From Fukatsuia anoeciicola (GTDB lineage: Bacteria; Pseudomonadota; Gammaproteobacteria; Enterobacterales; Enterobacteriaceae), in NCBI RefSeq assembly GCF_964059965.1, contig NZ_OZ060923.1, positions 992,001 through 1,056,000 on the forward strand: DNA of 64,000 nt. Direction: 5' to 3'. The notes below the pieces were generated by a model. That model saw only the letters and a program-made list of their open reading frames with translations. It ran no database searches and was not told the origin of the DNA. Position numbers and translations under genes: made by a program. Positions 21,133 to 31,082 of this stretch are shown piece after piece; position 1 is the stretch's first letter, and each line of letters opens with the position of its first letter.

Positions 21133-24100
21133 ATGGTTGATCCACATTTTATTCATTTGCATGTGCATAGTGATTATTCTATGATTGATGGATTATCTAA
21201 AGTTAGTTTACTAGTAAAACAAGCAGCAATTTTAGAAATGCCAGCTTTAGCTATTACTGACTTTACTAACTTATGCGGTTTAGTAAAGTTTTATAGGAAT
21301 GCTCATGCTGCTGGTATAAAACCTATTATTGGTGCTGATTTTTACCTACGAAACAAACTCTTAGGTAATGAACTTGCTCAATTAACTTTACTAGCGCGTA
21401 ATAATCAAGGGTATAAAAATCTAACCTTACTAATCTCTAATGCTTATCAACGTGGTTATGGCATAAATGGTCCTATCATTGATCGTGAGTGGTTAATTAC
21501 ACATCATAAAGGACTAATCCTACTATCAGGTGGTCGTAGTGGCGATGTTGGTAAATTTATGCTACGCGATAATCACGTACAGATGCAGCAATGTATTGAA
21601 TTTTACAAAAAGTATTTTGATAATAATTATTATCTAGAGCTAGTTCGTACTGGTCGAGCCGATGAAGAGCAGTATCTGTCTGGTGCATTAATATTATCTA
21701 ATAAATATGGATTACCGGTAGTAGCAACGAATGATGTCCGTTTTATTAATCAGGCTGATTTTGATACACATGAAATCCGCGTAGCAATCCATAATGGTTT
21801 TGTATTAGGGGATACTAAACGACCACAAAATTATAGTAAGCAACAGTTTATGCGCGACGAAGCGCAAATGTGTCAATTATTTGCTGATATCCCTGAAGCA
21901 CTCACCAATACTGTTGAAATTGCTAAACGCTGTAATGTAACCTTACGTCTTGGGGAATATTTTTTGCCTCAGTTTCCAACTGGTGCAATGAATACTGAAG
22001 ATTTTTTAATAAAAAATTCTAAGCAAGGATTAGAAGAGCGTTTAATCTTTCTTTTTCCAAATTCTAGTGTTCGATTACAACAACGACCAAAATATGATGA
22101 GCGTCTTGATACAGAACTTAAAGTAATTAACCAAATGGGTTTTCCTGGTTATTTTTTGATTGTTATGGAATTTATAAAATGGTCAAAAGATAACCATATC
22201 CCTGTAGGACCAGGACGAGGTTCTGGTGCAGGTTCTTTAGTTGCTTATGCGCTTAATATAACTGACATCAATCCATTAGCTTTTGATTTATTATTTGAAC
22301 GTTTTTTAAATCCTGAACGTATTTCAATGCCTGATTTTGATATTGATTTCTGTATGGAAAAACGTGATCTAGTTATTGACCACGTAACAGAGATGTATGG
22401 TCGTGATGCAGTTTCGCAGGTTATTACTTTTGGCACTATGACTGCCAAAGCAGTTATCCGTGATGTTGGTCGGGTGCTTGGGCATCCTTATAGTTTTATT
22501 GATCGTATTGCAAAATTAATCCCACTTGATCCTAATATGACATTAGAAAAAGCCTTTAAAACAGAACCACAGTTAATAGAAACATATCAGGCAGATGAAG
22601 AAGTAAAAACATTAATTGATATGGCACGAAAGTTAGAAGGTGTAATCCGTAATGTAGGCAAGCATGCAGGTGGTGTCGTAATAGCACCTACTAAAATTAC
22701 TGATTTTGCGCCGATTTATTGTGATACAGAAGGTAAAAATCCTGTTACTCAGTTTGATAAAAATGATGTTGAATATGCTGGATTAGTAAAGTTTGACTTC
22801 CTAGGTTTACGCACTCTAACAGTTATTAACTTTGCATTAGAAATGATTAATGCACAACGTAATAGTACAGGATTAGATCCTATTGATATTGCTGCTATTC
22901 CACTTAATGATAAAAAAAGTTTTACTCTATTGCAACGCGCGGAAACTACAGCAGTATTTCAGCTTGAATCCAAAGGAATGAAAGATTTAATCAAACGTTT
23001 AAAGCCTGACTGTTTTGAAGATATTATTGCTTTAGTAGCGCTATTCCGTCCTGGTCCGTTACAATCTGGCATGGTAGATAACTTTATTAATCGTAAACAT
23101 GGACGTGAAGCATTATCTTATCCTGATATTCAATGGCAACATAAATTACTCAAGCCAGTGTTAAAATCAACCTATGGCATTATTCTTTATCAGGAACAAG
23201 TAATGAAGATTGCTCAAGTTTTATCTGGTTACTCACTTGGCGGTGCAGATGTATTACGACGCGCTATGGGTAAGAAAGATCTATTTGATATGGCTAAGCA
23301 GCGTTCTACTTTTGTAGATGGTGCAAAAAACAATGGAATTAATAGTAAATTAGCAATTAAGATTTTTGATTTAGTAGAGAAATTTTCTGGTTATGGTTTT
23401 AATAAATCGCATTCAGCAGCTTATGCATTAGTTTCTTATCAAACTTTATGGTTAAAAACACATTATCCTGCTGAATTTATGGCTGCAGCAATGACTGCTG
23501 ACATGGATAATACAGATAAATTAGTTGGATTAGTTGATGAATGCCAGCGTATAGGACTTAAGATTTTACCTCCAAATATCAATAATGGATTTTATCATTT
23601 TCATGTTAATAATAAAGCTGAAATTCTTTATGGTCTTGGTGCGATTAAAGGTGTAGGTGCAGTGCCGATTACTATGATCCTTAAAGCCCGTAAGTTACAA
23701 GGTCATTTTGCAGATCTCTTTGATTTTTGTGTACATATAGATACTAAAAAATTAAATCGACGAATTTTAGAAAAGTTAATCATTTCTGGTGCTTTTGATC
23801 CTTTAGGGCCACATCGTGCAGCATTAATGCATTACTTAGATACCGCACTTAAAACAGCTAATCAACATGTTAAAGCAGAAGAAACTAGACAGGTAGATAT
23901 GTTTGGTGTTTTAACTGAGATATCACAAAAAGCTAAAGAATCTTATGCCAAAATAACACCTTGGTCAGAACAAGAAATTCTAAATGGTGAGCAAGAAACA
24001 TTAGGGTTATATTTAACCGGGCATCCCATTACGCAATATTTAGTGGAGTTAAAACATTATGTAAATTCATGTTTGAAAGATGTGCAAGCAATGGATTCTG

Positions 24101-24612
24101 GAAAAATAACTACAGTAGCAGGTTTAGTGATTACAACACGTATTATAACTACTAAACGCGGCAACCGTATTGGTTCTTTTACACTTGATGATCGCTCAGG
24201 ACGTTTAGAAGTAATGCTCTTTACTAATGTTTTAGAAAAATATCAACATTTATTAGAAAAAAACCATATTCTTATTGTTACTGGACAAGTCAGTTTTGAT
24301 GATTTTAATGGCGGCCTTAAAATAATTGCACGCAAATTAATGAATATAAATGATGCACGTAAAAAATATGTTAGTAGTCTTGCTATAGCATTAACTTCTC
24401 AACAAATTAATGATCAACTCTTAAACCAGCTTCGAGAGATTCTTGAGTCATATCGATCAGGAATAATTCCAGTATATCTCTATTACCAACAAGTTAATGC
24501 ATGCGCTAGGCTCCGCTTTGGAGAAATGTGGCGGATAACACCAACAGAAAGTTTATTAATTAAACTACGTAATTTATTAGGTAACGCACAGGTAGAATTA
24601 GAATTTGACTAA
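21133..24612 (+). CDS. dnaE: DNA polymerase III alpha subunit
   Basis: Catalytic subunit of the replicative polymerase. The 1159-residue product matches E. coli DnaE (1160) along its full length. The PHP domain occupies about residues 1-270 (HLHVHSDYSMIDG near the start). The catalytic aspartates Asp401 and Asp403 are in PDFDIDF, and the third is in LVKFDFLGLR. C-terminal helix-hairpin-helix and OB regions are present, ending in VELEFD. ATG 21133 aligns with the E. coli start; an in-frame TTG twelve bases earlier is less likely. dnaE and accA are 17 bases apart, as in the E. coli cluster. Confidence 0.98.
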   Translation: MVDPHFIHLHVHSDYSMIDGLSKVSLLVKQAAILEMPALAITDFTNLCGLVKFYRNAHAAGIKPIIGADFYLRNKLLGNELAQLTLLARNNQGYKNLTLLISNAYQRGYGINGPIIDREWLITHHKGLILLSGGRSGDVGKFMLRDNHVQMQQCIEFYKKYFDNNYYLELVRTGRADEEQYLSGALILSNKYGLPVVATNDVRFINQADFDTHEIRVAIHNGFVLGDTKRPQNYSKQQFMRDEAQMCQLFADIPEALTNTVEIAKRCNVTLRLGEYFLPQFPTGAMNTEDFLIKNSKQGLEERLIFLFPNSSVRLQQRPKYDERLDTELKVINQMGFPGYFLIVMEFIKWSKDNHIPVGPGRGSGAGSLVAYALNITDINPLAFDLLFERFLNPERISMPDFDIDFCMEKRDLVIDHVTEMYGRDAVSQVITFGTMTAKAVIRDVGRVLGHPYSFIDRIAKLIPLDPNMTLEKAFKTEPQLIETYQADEEVKTLIDMARKLEGVIRNVGKHAGGVVIAPTKITDFAPIYCDTEGKNPVTQFDKNDVEYAGLVKFDFLGLRTLTVINFALEMINAQRNSTGLDPIDIAAIPLNDKKSFTLLQRAETTAVFQLESKGMKDLIKRLKPDCFEDIIALVALFRPGPLQSGMVDNFINRKHGREALSYPDIQWQHKLLKPVLKSTYGIILYQEQVMKIAQVLSGYSLGGADVLRRAMGKKDLFDMAKQRSTFVDGAKNNGINSKLAIKIFDLVEKFSGYGFNKSHSAAYALVSYQTLWLKTHYPAEFMAAAMTADMDNTDKLVGLVDECQRIGLKILPPNINNGFYHFHVNNKAEILYGLGAIKGVGAVPITMILKARKLQGHFADLFDFCVHIDTKKLNRRILEKLIISGAFDPLGPHRAALMHYLDTALKTANQHVKAEETRQVDMFGVLTEISQKAKESYAKITPWSEQEILNGEQETLGLYLTGHPITQYLVELKHYVNSCLKDVQAMDSGKITTVAGLVITTRIITTKRGNRIGSFTLDDRSGRLEVMLFTNVLEKYQHLLEKNHILIVTGQVSFDDFNGGLKIIARKLMNINDARKKYVSSLAIALTSQQINDQLLNQLREILESYRSGIIPVYLYYQQVNACARLRFGEMWRITPTESLLIKLRNLLGNAQVELEFD

Positions 24613-24629
24613 ATAGGAATATTATAAAT

Positions 24630-25583
24630 ATGTATTTTCTTGATTTTGAACAGCAAATTGCTGAATTAGAAGCAAAAATTGATGCTTTAACAACATTTAA
24701 CCACCAAGATAAAAAATTACAAATTAATCTAGATGAAGAAGTACAACGTTTACGAAATAAAAGCGCAAAATTAACAAAAGAGATTTTTGAAGGTCTTAGT
24801 GCTTGGCAAATAGTGCAATTAGCACGCCATCCTTGTCGTCCTTATACACTAGATTATATTATTAAAATATTTACTAATTTCGATGAACTAAAAGGTGATC
24901 GTGTTTATGCTGATGATAAAGCTATCGTCGGAGGTATAGCTCGTTTAGATGGACGTCCAGTGATGATTATTGGTCACCAAAAAGGTCGTGAAACTAAAGA
25001 AAAAATTCACCGTAATTTCGGTATGCCAGCACCAGAAGGTTATCGTAAAGCACTACGTTTAATGGAAATAGCACAACGTTTTAAACTACCTATTATTACT
25101 TTTATTGACACACCAGGTGCCTATCCTGGCGTAGGAGCGGAGGAGCGTGGTCAATCAGAAGCTATTGCTCGTAATTTACGTGAAATGTCACGTTTCAAAG
25201 TACCTATTATTTGCACTATTATTGGCGAAGGAGGATCAGGCGGAGCGCTTGCTATTTCTGTTGGCGATCGAATAAATATGTTAGAATATAGTATTTATTC
25301 TGTTATTTCTCCTGAAGGTTGCGCTTCTATTCTATGGAAAAGTGCAGATAAAGCACCATCAGCCGCTGAAGCTATGGGAATTACAGCTCAGCGATTAAAA
25401 GAATTAAAGATGATTGATGCTGTAGTAGCCGAACCATTAGGTGGGGCACATCGTGATATTGTAGCAATTTCCAAATCATTGAAAAAACGCCTATTAGCTG
25501 ATTTAACTGATCTAGATACATTTACTGAAGATAAATTACTTGAAGAGCGCTATAAACGTTTAATGAACTATGGTTATTGTTAA
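24630..25583 (+). CDS. accA: Acetyl-CoA carboxylase carboxyltransferase subunit alpha
   Basis: Forms the carboxyltransferase with AccD and makes malonyl-CoA for fatty acid synthesis. The protein is 317 residues (E. coli 319). Diagnostic segments include the N-terminal coiled helix (about residues 1-50), FGMPAPEGYRKA, the TPGAYPGVGAEERGQ loop and the oxyanion-hole region GEGGSGGALA. The start is preceded by AGGAATATTATAAAT, a weak ribosome site. It follows dnaE by 17 bases. In E. coli ldcC and yaeR separate accA from tilS; here the gap is 25 bases, showing a clean deletion. Confidence 0.98.
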   Translation: MYFLDFEQQIAELEAKIDALTTFNHQDKKLQINLDEEVQRLRNKSAKLTKEIFEGLSAWQIVQLARHPCRPYTLDYIIKIFTNFDELKGDRVYADDKAIVGGIARLDGRPVMIIGHQKGRETKEKIHRNFGMPAPEGYRKALRLMEIAQRFKLPIITFIDTPGAYPGVGAEERGQSEAIARNLREMSRFKVPIICTIIGEGGSGGALAISVGDRINMLEYSIYSVISPEGCASILWKSADKAPSAAEAMGITAQRLKELKMIDAVVAEPLGGAHRDIVAISKSLKKRLLADLTDLDTFTEDKLLEERYKRLMNYGYC

Positions 25584-25608
25584 ATTAATATAAGTAACTA
25601 AAAAATAT

Positions 25609-27006
25609 ATGCAACAAATAAATAAAGAAGCAATTCTATTACAGCATGTTGAAAAACAATTAGCTGGATACACTAATTTATTAGTTGGTTTTAGTGGTGG
25701 TTTAGATTCTACTGTATTACTCCATATACTTACGCAAATACGTGATAGCAAACACTCAGCATTTTATCTCAGAGCAATTCATATTAATCATAGACTTAGT
25801 CAAGATGCAGATTCCTGGGTAAAACATTGCGAATATCAATGTAAACAATGGAGAATTTCGCTAATAATAGTACCAGTGCAAATAGATGTTCGTAACCATG
25901 GTATTGAAGGCGCTGCTCGAGTTGCGCGTTATCAGGTGTTTACTAAGCATCTAGCTACTAAAGAAATATTACTTACAGCTCAACATCAGGATGATCAATG
26001 TGAAACATTTCTATTAGCATTAAAACGTGGTAGTGGCCCAGCTGGTTTATCATCAATGGCTCGATTGACGACTCTAATAAAAAACCAGCTATTACGACCT
26101 TTATTAACTTATTCTCGAGCAGATTTAGTAAGTTATGCGCAAAAACATCAATTATACTACGTAGAGGATAAAAGTAATCAGAATACTCGTTTTGATCGTA
26201 ACTTTCTACGATTGCAAATTTTACCTTTATTGCAACAACGCTGGCCATATTTTGCTCAAGCTACAGCGCGTAGTGCTAGGCTTTGTGCAGAACAAGAACA
26301 ATTACTTTATGAATTACTTACTCCTATATTAGATAAATTACAATATTCTGATGGCTCTTTATCTACTAAGGAGTTATTCTACTTCTCAGAAGTAAAACGT
26401 AATGCTTTATTGCGTCATTGGTTATTTAGGCAGGGTGTTACTATGCCTACTTATAAGCAGTTACAACAACTATGGAAAGAAGTAATATTAGCACGAGTAG
26501 ATGCTAACCCACATTTACAATATGGTCAATATCAACTACGACGTTTTCGCCAACGTCTCTATCTATTAACATCAAAAATAGAAATTCTAAAACAAATATT
26601 ATTATGGCCTATAAAAAAAAAATTAACTATTGAGCACCCAAGCTATTTAGTCATTAAAAATATAACTATACAAAAGACAAGTATTGAAGATTTAGTGTTA
26701 CCTGCTAACTTAGGTATACTAAAACTATTAGCTGCTGGTGGGCAACAAATACGCATGCCAACATCAGATGAAATTGTTAGCATTCGTTTTGGTTTACAGG
26801 GAAAAGTAAAGATTCTCGGTCGCCATTATTCGCTACAAAGTAAAAAATTATGGCAAGAACTAAATGTACCACCATGGGAACGCAACAGAATACCACTATT
26901 GTATTTTAATGAGCGATTAATAGCTGCTATTGATATGTTTATTACGCAAGAAGGACAAATAAAAACTGGAGAACAGGGATGGCATTTGCATTGGATTAAA
27001 AATTAA
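25609..27006 (+). CDS. tilS: tRNA-Ile lysidine synthetase
   Basis: Converts C34 of the CAU-anticodon tRNA-Ile to lysidine so that AUA codons are read correctly. This matters in an AT-rich genome full of ATA. The product is 465 residues (E. coli 432). The PP-loop SGGLDS is at residues 29-34, followed by the DDQCETFLLALKRGSG segment, and the C-terminal substrate-binding domains include the VPPWERN region. An in-frame run of ten A at 26613-26622 encodes KKK; the same tract length has broken rsmE. The 3' end overlaps the convergent mdlB end by eleven bases. Confidence 0.97.
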   Translation: MQQINKEAILLQHVEKQLAGYTNLLVGFSGGLDSTVLLHILTQIRDSKHSAFYLRAIHINHRLSQDADSWVKHCEYQCKQWRISLIIVPVQIDVRNHGIEGAARVARYQVFTKHLATKEILLTAQHQDDQCETFLLALKRGSGPAGLSSMARLTTLIKNQLLRPLLTYSRADLVSYAQKHQLYYVEDKSNQNTRFDRNFLRLQILPLLQQRWPYFAQATARSARLCAEQEQLLYELLTPILDKLQYSDGSLSTKELFYFSEVKRNALLRHWLFRQGVTMPTYKQLQQLWKEVILARVDANPHLQYGQYQLRRFRQRLYLLTSKIEILKQILLWPIKKKLTIEHPSYLVIKNITIQKTSIEDLVLPANLGILKLLAAGGQQIRMPTSDEIVSIRFGLQGKVKILGRHYSLQSKKLWQELNVPPWERNRIPLLYFNERLIAAIDMFITQEGQIKTGEQGWHLHWIKN

Positions 27007-28777
27007 CAATAGATTTTTTATGATCTAAAGTAACTAAATCTTTACCAACTAATTGTAATTGATACATTTTATAATAACGTCCTTGTTGAGCAAGCAATTG
27101 TTGATGTTTTCCTTGTTCTACTGTAATTCCATGATGTAAAACTAAAATATTATCAGCATCAATAATAGTTGATAGACGGTGGGCAATAACTACTAGTGTA
27201 GTTTTTTGGCGAATTAATTGCAATGCATATTGAATAGCTTGCTCAGTGTCAGAATCAATATTTGCAGTAGCTTCATCTAAAATTAGTATTTGTGGCACTT
27301 GTACTAAAGTGCGTGCTAAAGCTAATAATTGTTTTTCACCAACAGAAAGTGAGTTACCTTTTTCACCTAATTGTGCATATAATTTTTGTGGTAACTTACG
27401 TACTTTATGAGCTAATTGCACGACTTCTAAAACTTCCCATACTTGCTGTTCACTAATATTACGCCCTAAAGCAATATTAGCAAAAAAAGAATCAGCAAGG
27501 ATAACAGGATCTTGCGCTACTAAAGCAATACCAGTACGTAAAACACGATGAGATAATTTAACTAAGGGTCGATTATCTAATAAAATTTCTCCTTGTAGTA
27601 ATGGATAATACCCCATAAGTAAGTTAGCAAGGGTGCTTTTACCACTGCCAGTATGACCCGCTAACGCAATAAACCCATGTGACGGAACAAAAAACGAAAT
27701 GTTACTTAGTACTTTTTTATCTGAATGATAAGCAAACGTAACATTATTCATTTGAATGCTTCCCCCAGTCATCAAGCTATCATCAGTACCATAACTTTGC
27801 TGTACTTGATCCATTAGATTAAAAATGCGCTCTCCTGCTACTACTGCTTGCTGCATAATTGATTGTTGAGCAGTTAATCCAATTAATGGTTCATGTAAGC
27901 GGCTAAGATAACTAATAAAAGCATAAAAAACACCTACACCCACTGAACCTGGTAGACTAAAGCTAAATAATAGTAATAGACTACAAAGTACTAATGCAGA
28001 GAATAAATTCAGTAAAGGACGTAATAAAAAACTTTCTAAATGCAACATCCGTATGCGCGCTAAATAATGCTCATTACTAATTACTGCTATACGTTTAGCA
28101 AAACGAGTTTGTTGGCGAAACTGCTGAATAATTGTCATGCCACCTATCACTTCATTAAAACTATCATTAATAGTAGCTAGGTGGGCACGGATAAGACGTA
28201 CTACAGGAGTGCTATAATACTGATAAATTATCATAACTGCTAAAACAGCAGGAAAAATCGCTATTGATATCAATGCCATTCGCCAATCAAGACTAAACAT
28301 CGCTAGTAGCATTGATCCAATCAGAGCAGTACTTTTTATTATATTAGAAATCACAATAACATATAAATCTTTAATAATCTCTGTGTCATTAGTGACACGT
28401 GAGATAATTTGTCCTACTGGTTGGTTATCAAAAATATTCAATGGCTGATGTAATGTTACATCCATTACTTCAATACGTAAACGTTGAACTACTCCTAATG
28501 CCGTCTTATTAAATAATAATGTCTGAAAATAATGTAAAATTGTTGCTAATAACTGTAATATTATATAAATAAGTACTAATCCAATAACTAATTTAAGAGA
28601 TAAATAACCATTAGTAATAATATGATCAATAAAGTAGCTAATTAACATTGGCGCTATAACTTCTGCTGCTGCGGCGATCCATAGTATAAATACTGCTAAT
28701 AGTAGTGATTTACGATAACTAGCTCCATAAGATAATAATCGTTTTAATGTTGGCCAAAAGTATTCTATTTTATTCAT
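26996..28777 (-). CDS. mdlB: Multidrug-type ABC exporter half-transporter MdlB
   Basis: Inner-membrane ABC exporter subunit, predicted to pair with MdlA; its substrate is unknown. The 593-residue length equals E. coli MdlB. The N-terminal six-helix domain spans about residues 15-310. The Walker A motif GHTGSGKST is near residue 375, the signature is LSVGEKQ, and the Walker B segment is ILILDEATANID. The start ATG lies 38 bases after the mdlA stop, so the two are co-transcribed. mdlAB is often kept in reduced symbionts such as Buchnera. The C-terminus overlaps tilS tail to tail. Confidence 0.96.
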   Translation of the reverse strand: MNKIEYFWPTLKRLLSYGASYRKSLLLAVFILWIAAAAEVIAPMLISYFIDHIITNGYLSLKLVIGLVLIYIILQLLATILHYFQTLLFNKTALGVVQRLRIEVMDVTLHQPLNIFDNQPVGQIISRVTNDTEIIKDLYVIVISNIIKSTALIGSMLLAMFSLDWRMALISIAIFPAVLAVMIIYQYYSTPVVRLIRAHLATINDSFNEVIGGMTIIQQFRQQTRFAKRIAVISNEHYLARIRMLHLESFLLRPLLNLFSALVLCSLLLLFSFSLPGSVGVGVFYAFISYLSRLHEPLIGLTAQQSIMQQAVVAGERIFNLMDQVQQSYGTDDSLMTGGSIQMNNVTFAYHSDKKVLSNISFFVPSHGFIALAGHTGSGKSTLANLLMGYYPLLQGEILLDNRPLVKLSHRVLRTGIALVAQDPVILADSFFANIALGRNISEQQVWEVLEVVQLAHKVRKLPQKLYAQLGEKGNSLSVGEKQLLALARTLVQVPQILILDEATANIDSDTEQAIQYALQLIRQKTTLVVIAHRLSTIIDADNILVLHHGITVEQGKHQQLLAQQGRYYKMYQLQLVGKDLVTLDHKKSIVNF

Positions 28778-28815
28778 TTTTATTTGCTATATAGTTTAAT
28801 TTTTGATCACTTATC

Positions 28816-30618
28816 TTAATCTAATTGTGTTTTGATTTGCTGATAATAATACATTTTTCGATACCAACCTAGTTGGTTAAGTAAAACATGGTGACAACCG
28901 CGTTGTATTACTCGACCTTGTTGCAATACTAAAATTTCATTAGCTTTAGTTAATACGGATAATCGATGAGCACTAATAATAACTGTGCGATCCTGTTCCC
29001 AACATCGTAGATTTTTTAAAATTTGATGTTCAGTTTGTCCATCTACAGCGGAAAGCGCATCATCTAAGATTAGAATTTCTGTATTTAATAAAAGTGCGCG
29101 TGCAATCGCGATACGTTGTTTTTGCCCCCCAGATAACATTACACCACGCTCACCTACTTCTGTTAAATAGCCGCGAGGTAAATGTAAAATATCCTCATGC
29201 ATACTTACTAAACGAGCAACTTGTTCAATTTGTTGTTGTGTTGCTCCTGGTTGACTAAAAGCAATATTAGCAGAAATAGTATCAGAAAATAAAAATGGTA
29301 CTTGACCTACAACTGCAAGACGAGCACGCCAATCATCTAATAGAATCTTTGTTAAAGATATTCCTTGGTAGCAAATTTGTCCTTCGTTAATATTAAAATG
29401 CCGTTGTATTAACGCTAATAAAGTGCTCTTACCAGAACCTATTGGTCCGCATAATCCTAACATTTGGCCTGGTTCAAGTTTTAATACAATATCTTGTAAT
29501 GCTGGTTGGTGGTGATTAATAGGATTATCATTTTTAAAACAAACATTATTATCAGGATTATCCTGATAATAATGTTGATTACGCGGATAATAAAAGCAGC
29601 GAATATTAATGTTTAAAGTAGCAGACTCAGTTTTTAATGAATAATAACCATCTGTTACCACAGGAACCTCTGCTAACAAGTTATAAATACGAGAATAAGC
29701 AGCACTACCTCTTTCAACAATATTAAACATCCACGCTAATGATAGCATTGGCCAAATCATCAAACCTAAATACATCATAAAACCAGTTAATTGACCTAAG
29801 GTAATACTTCCATGTATTATCATCCAACTACCACCTCCTATTGCTAATAAATTAGCTAGACTAATAGTGATGTAAATAGTAGGCTCATAACGAGCATCAA
29901 TTTTAGCTACTGACATATTTATGACACTAGTTTTAGCGACAACCTGAGAAAATTGATTTAATTGGTGTTTTTCTAGACCAAAAGCTTTAATCATTCGAAT
30001 ACTACTTAAAATTTCTTGTGTTTTATTATTTAAAGCTGAAAAAGCCCCTTGAGCTAATTTAAAATGTTGATGAAGTTGGCTGCCATAATATTGAAGTAAA
30101 ATTACCATTATAGGCATTGGAAATAGTGAAAATAATGTGAGTTGCCAGCTAATTTGTTTGCTCATTGCAATTAAAACAGCACATCCCATAACTATTGAAT
30201 CAATTAGTATCTGCACCCCTTCTCCTGCAGCAAAAACTACGCGATCAACATCATTAGTAGCACGTGCTATTAAATCTCCAGTACGATGATGTAAATAAAA
30301 ACCCTGACTTTGACAACTTAGTTGATGATATAATTGCGTACGTAGCTCAACAGCTAGCTTATATGAGGCACTAAAAAGCAAAATACGCCAGAGATAGCAT
30401 AAAAAATAAAGGATAAGTGCAATAATTAATATAACACTGATCCAAACTAAGAACATATTCTTAGACATCTGTTGACTAATAATACCATCAACAATAATTG
30501 AAACTAGTTTAGGGGGTAATAATTGCAAAATAGCGACCATAATTAAGAGTGCTACTGCACCTAAATAACGACGCCACTCTCGACGAAAATACCAACCGAG
30601 CTGAATAAACAATCTCAC
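28816..30618 (-). CDS. mdlA: Multidrug-type ABC exporter half-transporter MdlA
   Basis: Partner of MdlB in a heterodimeric inner-membrane exporter. The product is 600 residues (E. coli 590). Transmembrane helices fill about residues 15-300. Walker A is GPIGSGKST near residue 391, the signature is LSGGQKQRIAIARAL, and Walker B is ILILDDALSAVDG. Translation starts at GTG 30618, supported by the MRLFIQLGWYFRREWRRYLG start shared with E. coli. An Asn/Tyr-rich insertion at about residues 340-365, just before the nucleotide-binding core, contains a perfect 33-base palindrome (29543-29575). First gene of mdlA-mdlB, divergent from ribD. Confidence 0.96.
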   Translation of the reverse strand: MRLFIQLGWYFRREWRRYLGAVALLIMVAILQLLPPKLVSIIVDGIISQQMSKNMFLVWISVILIIALILYFLCYLWRILLFSASYKLAVELRTQLYHQLSCQSQGFYLHHRTGDLIARATNDVDRVVFAAGEGVQILIDSIVMGCAVLIAMSKQISWQLTLFSLFPMPIMVILLQYYGSQLHQHFKLAQGAFSALNNKTQEILSSIRMIKAFGLEKHQLNQFSQVVAKTSVINMSVAKIDARYEPTIYITISLANLLAIGGGSWMIIHGSITLGQLTGFMMYLGLMIWPMLSLAWMFNIVERGSAAYSRIYNLLAEVPVVTDGYYSLKTESATLNINIRCFYYPRNQHYYQDNPDNNVCFKNDNPINHHQPALQDIVLKLEPGQMLGLCGPIGSGKSTLLALIQRHFNINEGQICYQGISLTKILLDDWRARLAVVGQVPFLFSDTISANIAFSQPGATQQQIEQVARLVSMHEDILHLPRGYLTEVGERGVMLSGGQKQRIAIARALLLNTEILILDDALSAVDGQTEHQILKNLRCWEQDRTVIISAHRLSVLTKANEILVLQQGRVIQRGCHHVLLNQLGWYRKMYYYQQIKTQLD

Positions 30619-31068
30619 TTCTATTTTAGTCCTTAATGAATAAAAACATAGCTCTACCCATTTTTATTAGTCTTTTATTCATAAAGATAAATTAACATTA
30701 TTGCTGGATAATTGAAACATAACATATAATATTATAAAAATATCAAATCTATTTAGTCTTAAATAAAAAATAATAGATATAAAATAAATATAAAATAGAT
30801 ATAAGATAAAAAGCAACGAAGAACTTTATAATTATATTGCTATCTAGATATAATCTATTAAAAAATACTCATAATGCTCTAAAGTATATTTAGAATATGG
30901 TATATATTTTACTGTTATAAAACCTAATTAGTAATAACTGTCATATATTAGATAACTATTAATACTAGTACTTAATATAAATATAGTATGTTATAAAATA
31001 TTATATAAATTATAGAGTATCCCTATGAATTTTATTGAGAAGTATAGGTTATTTTTGAATGCATGATA
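30619..31068. other. Divergent intergenic region mdlA/ribD
   Basis: About 450 bases that must carry promoters in both directions; none stood out clearly. nrdR (about 450 nt) precedes ribD in E. coli. At 30995-31050 a frame reads S-I-P-M-N-F and then E-K, which faintly resembles SVYRSFEDIK of NrdR. That is too weak to call a relic. Confidence 0.4.
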
Positions 31069-31077
31069 AAGGAAAGA
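31069..31077 (+). promoter_or_regulatory. Ribosome binding site deciding the ribD start
   Basis: AAGGAAAGA lies about six bases before ATG 31083. It favours this start over the in-frame ATG 31059, which has no comparable site and would add eight residues absent from homologues. Confidence 0.7.
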
Positions 31078-31082
31078 GTATT

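Noticed and set aside
30995..31050. NrdR-like trace upstream of ribD
   Set aside because: Only a few residues agree and spacing slips; not distinguishable from chance in AT-rich DNA.
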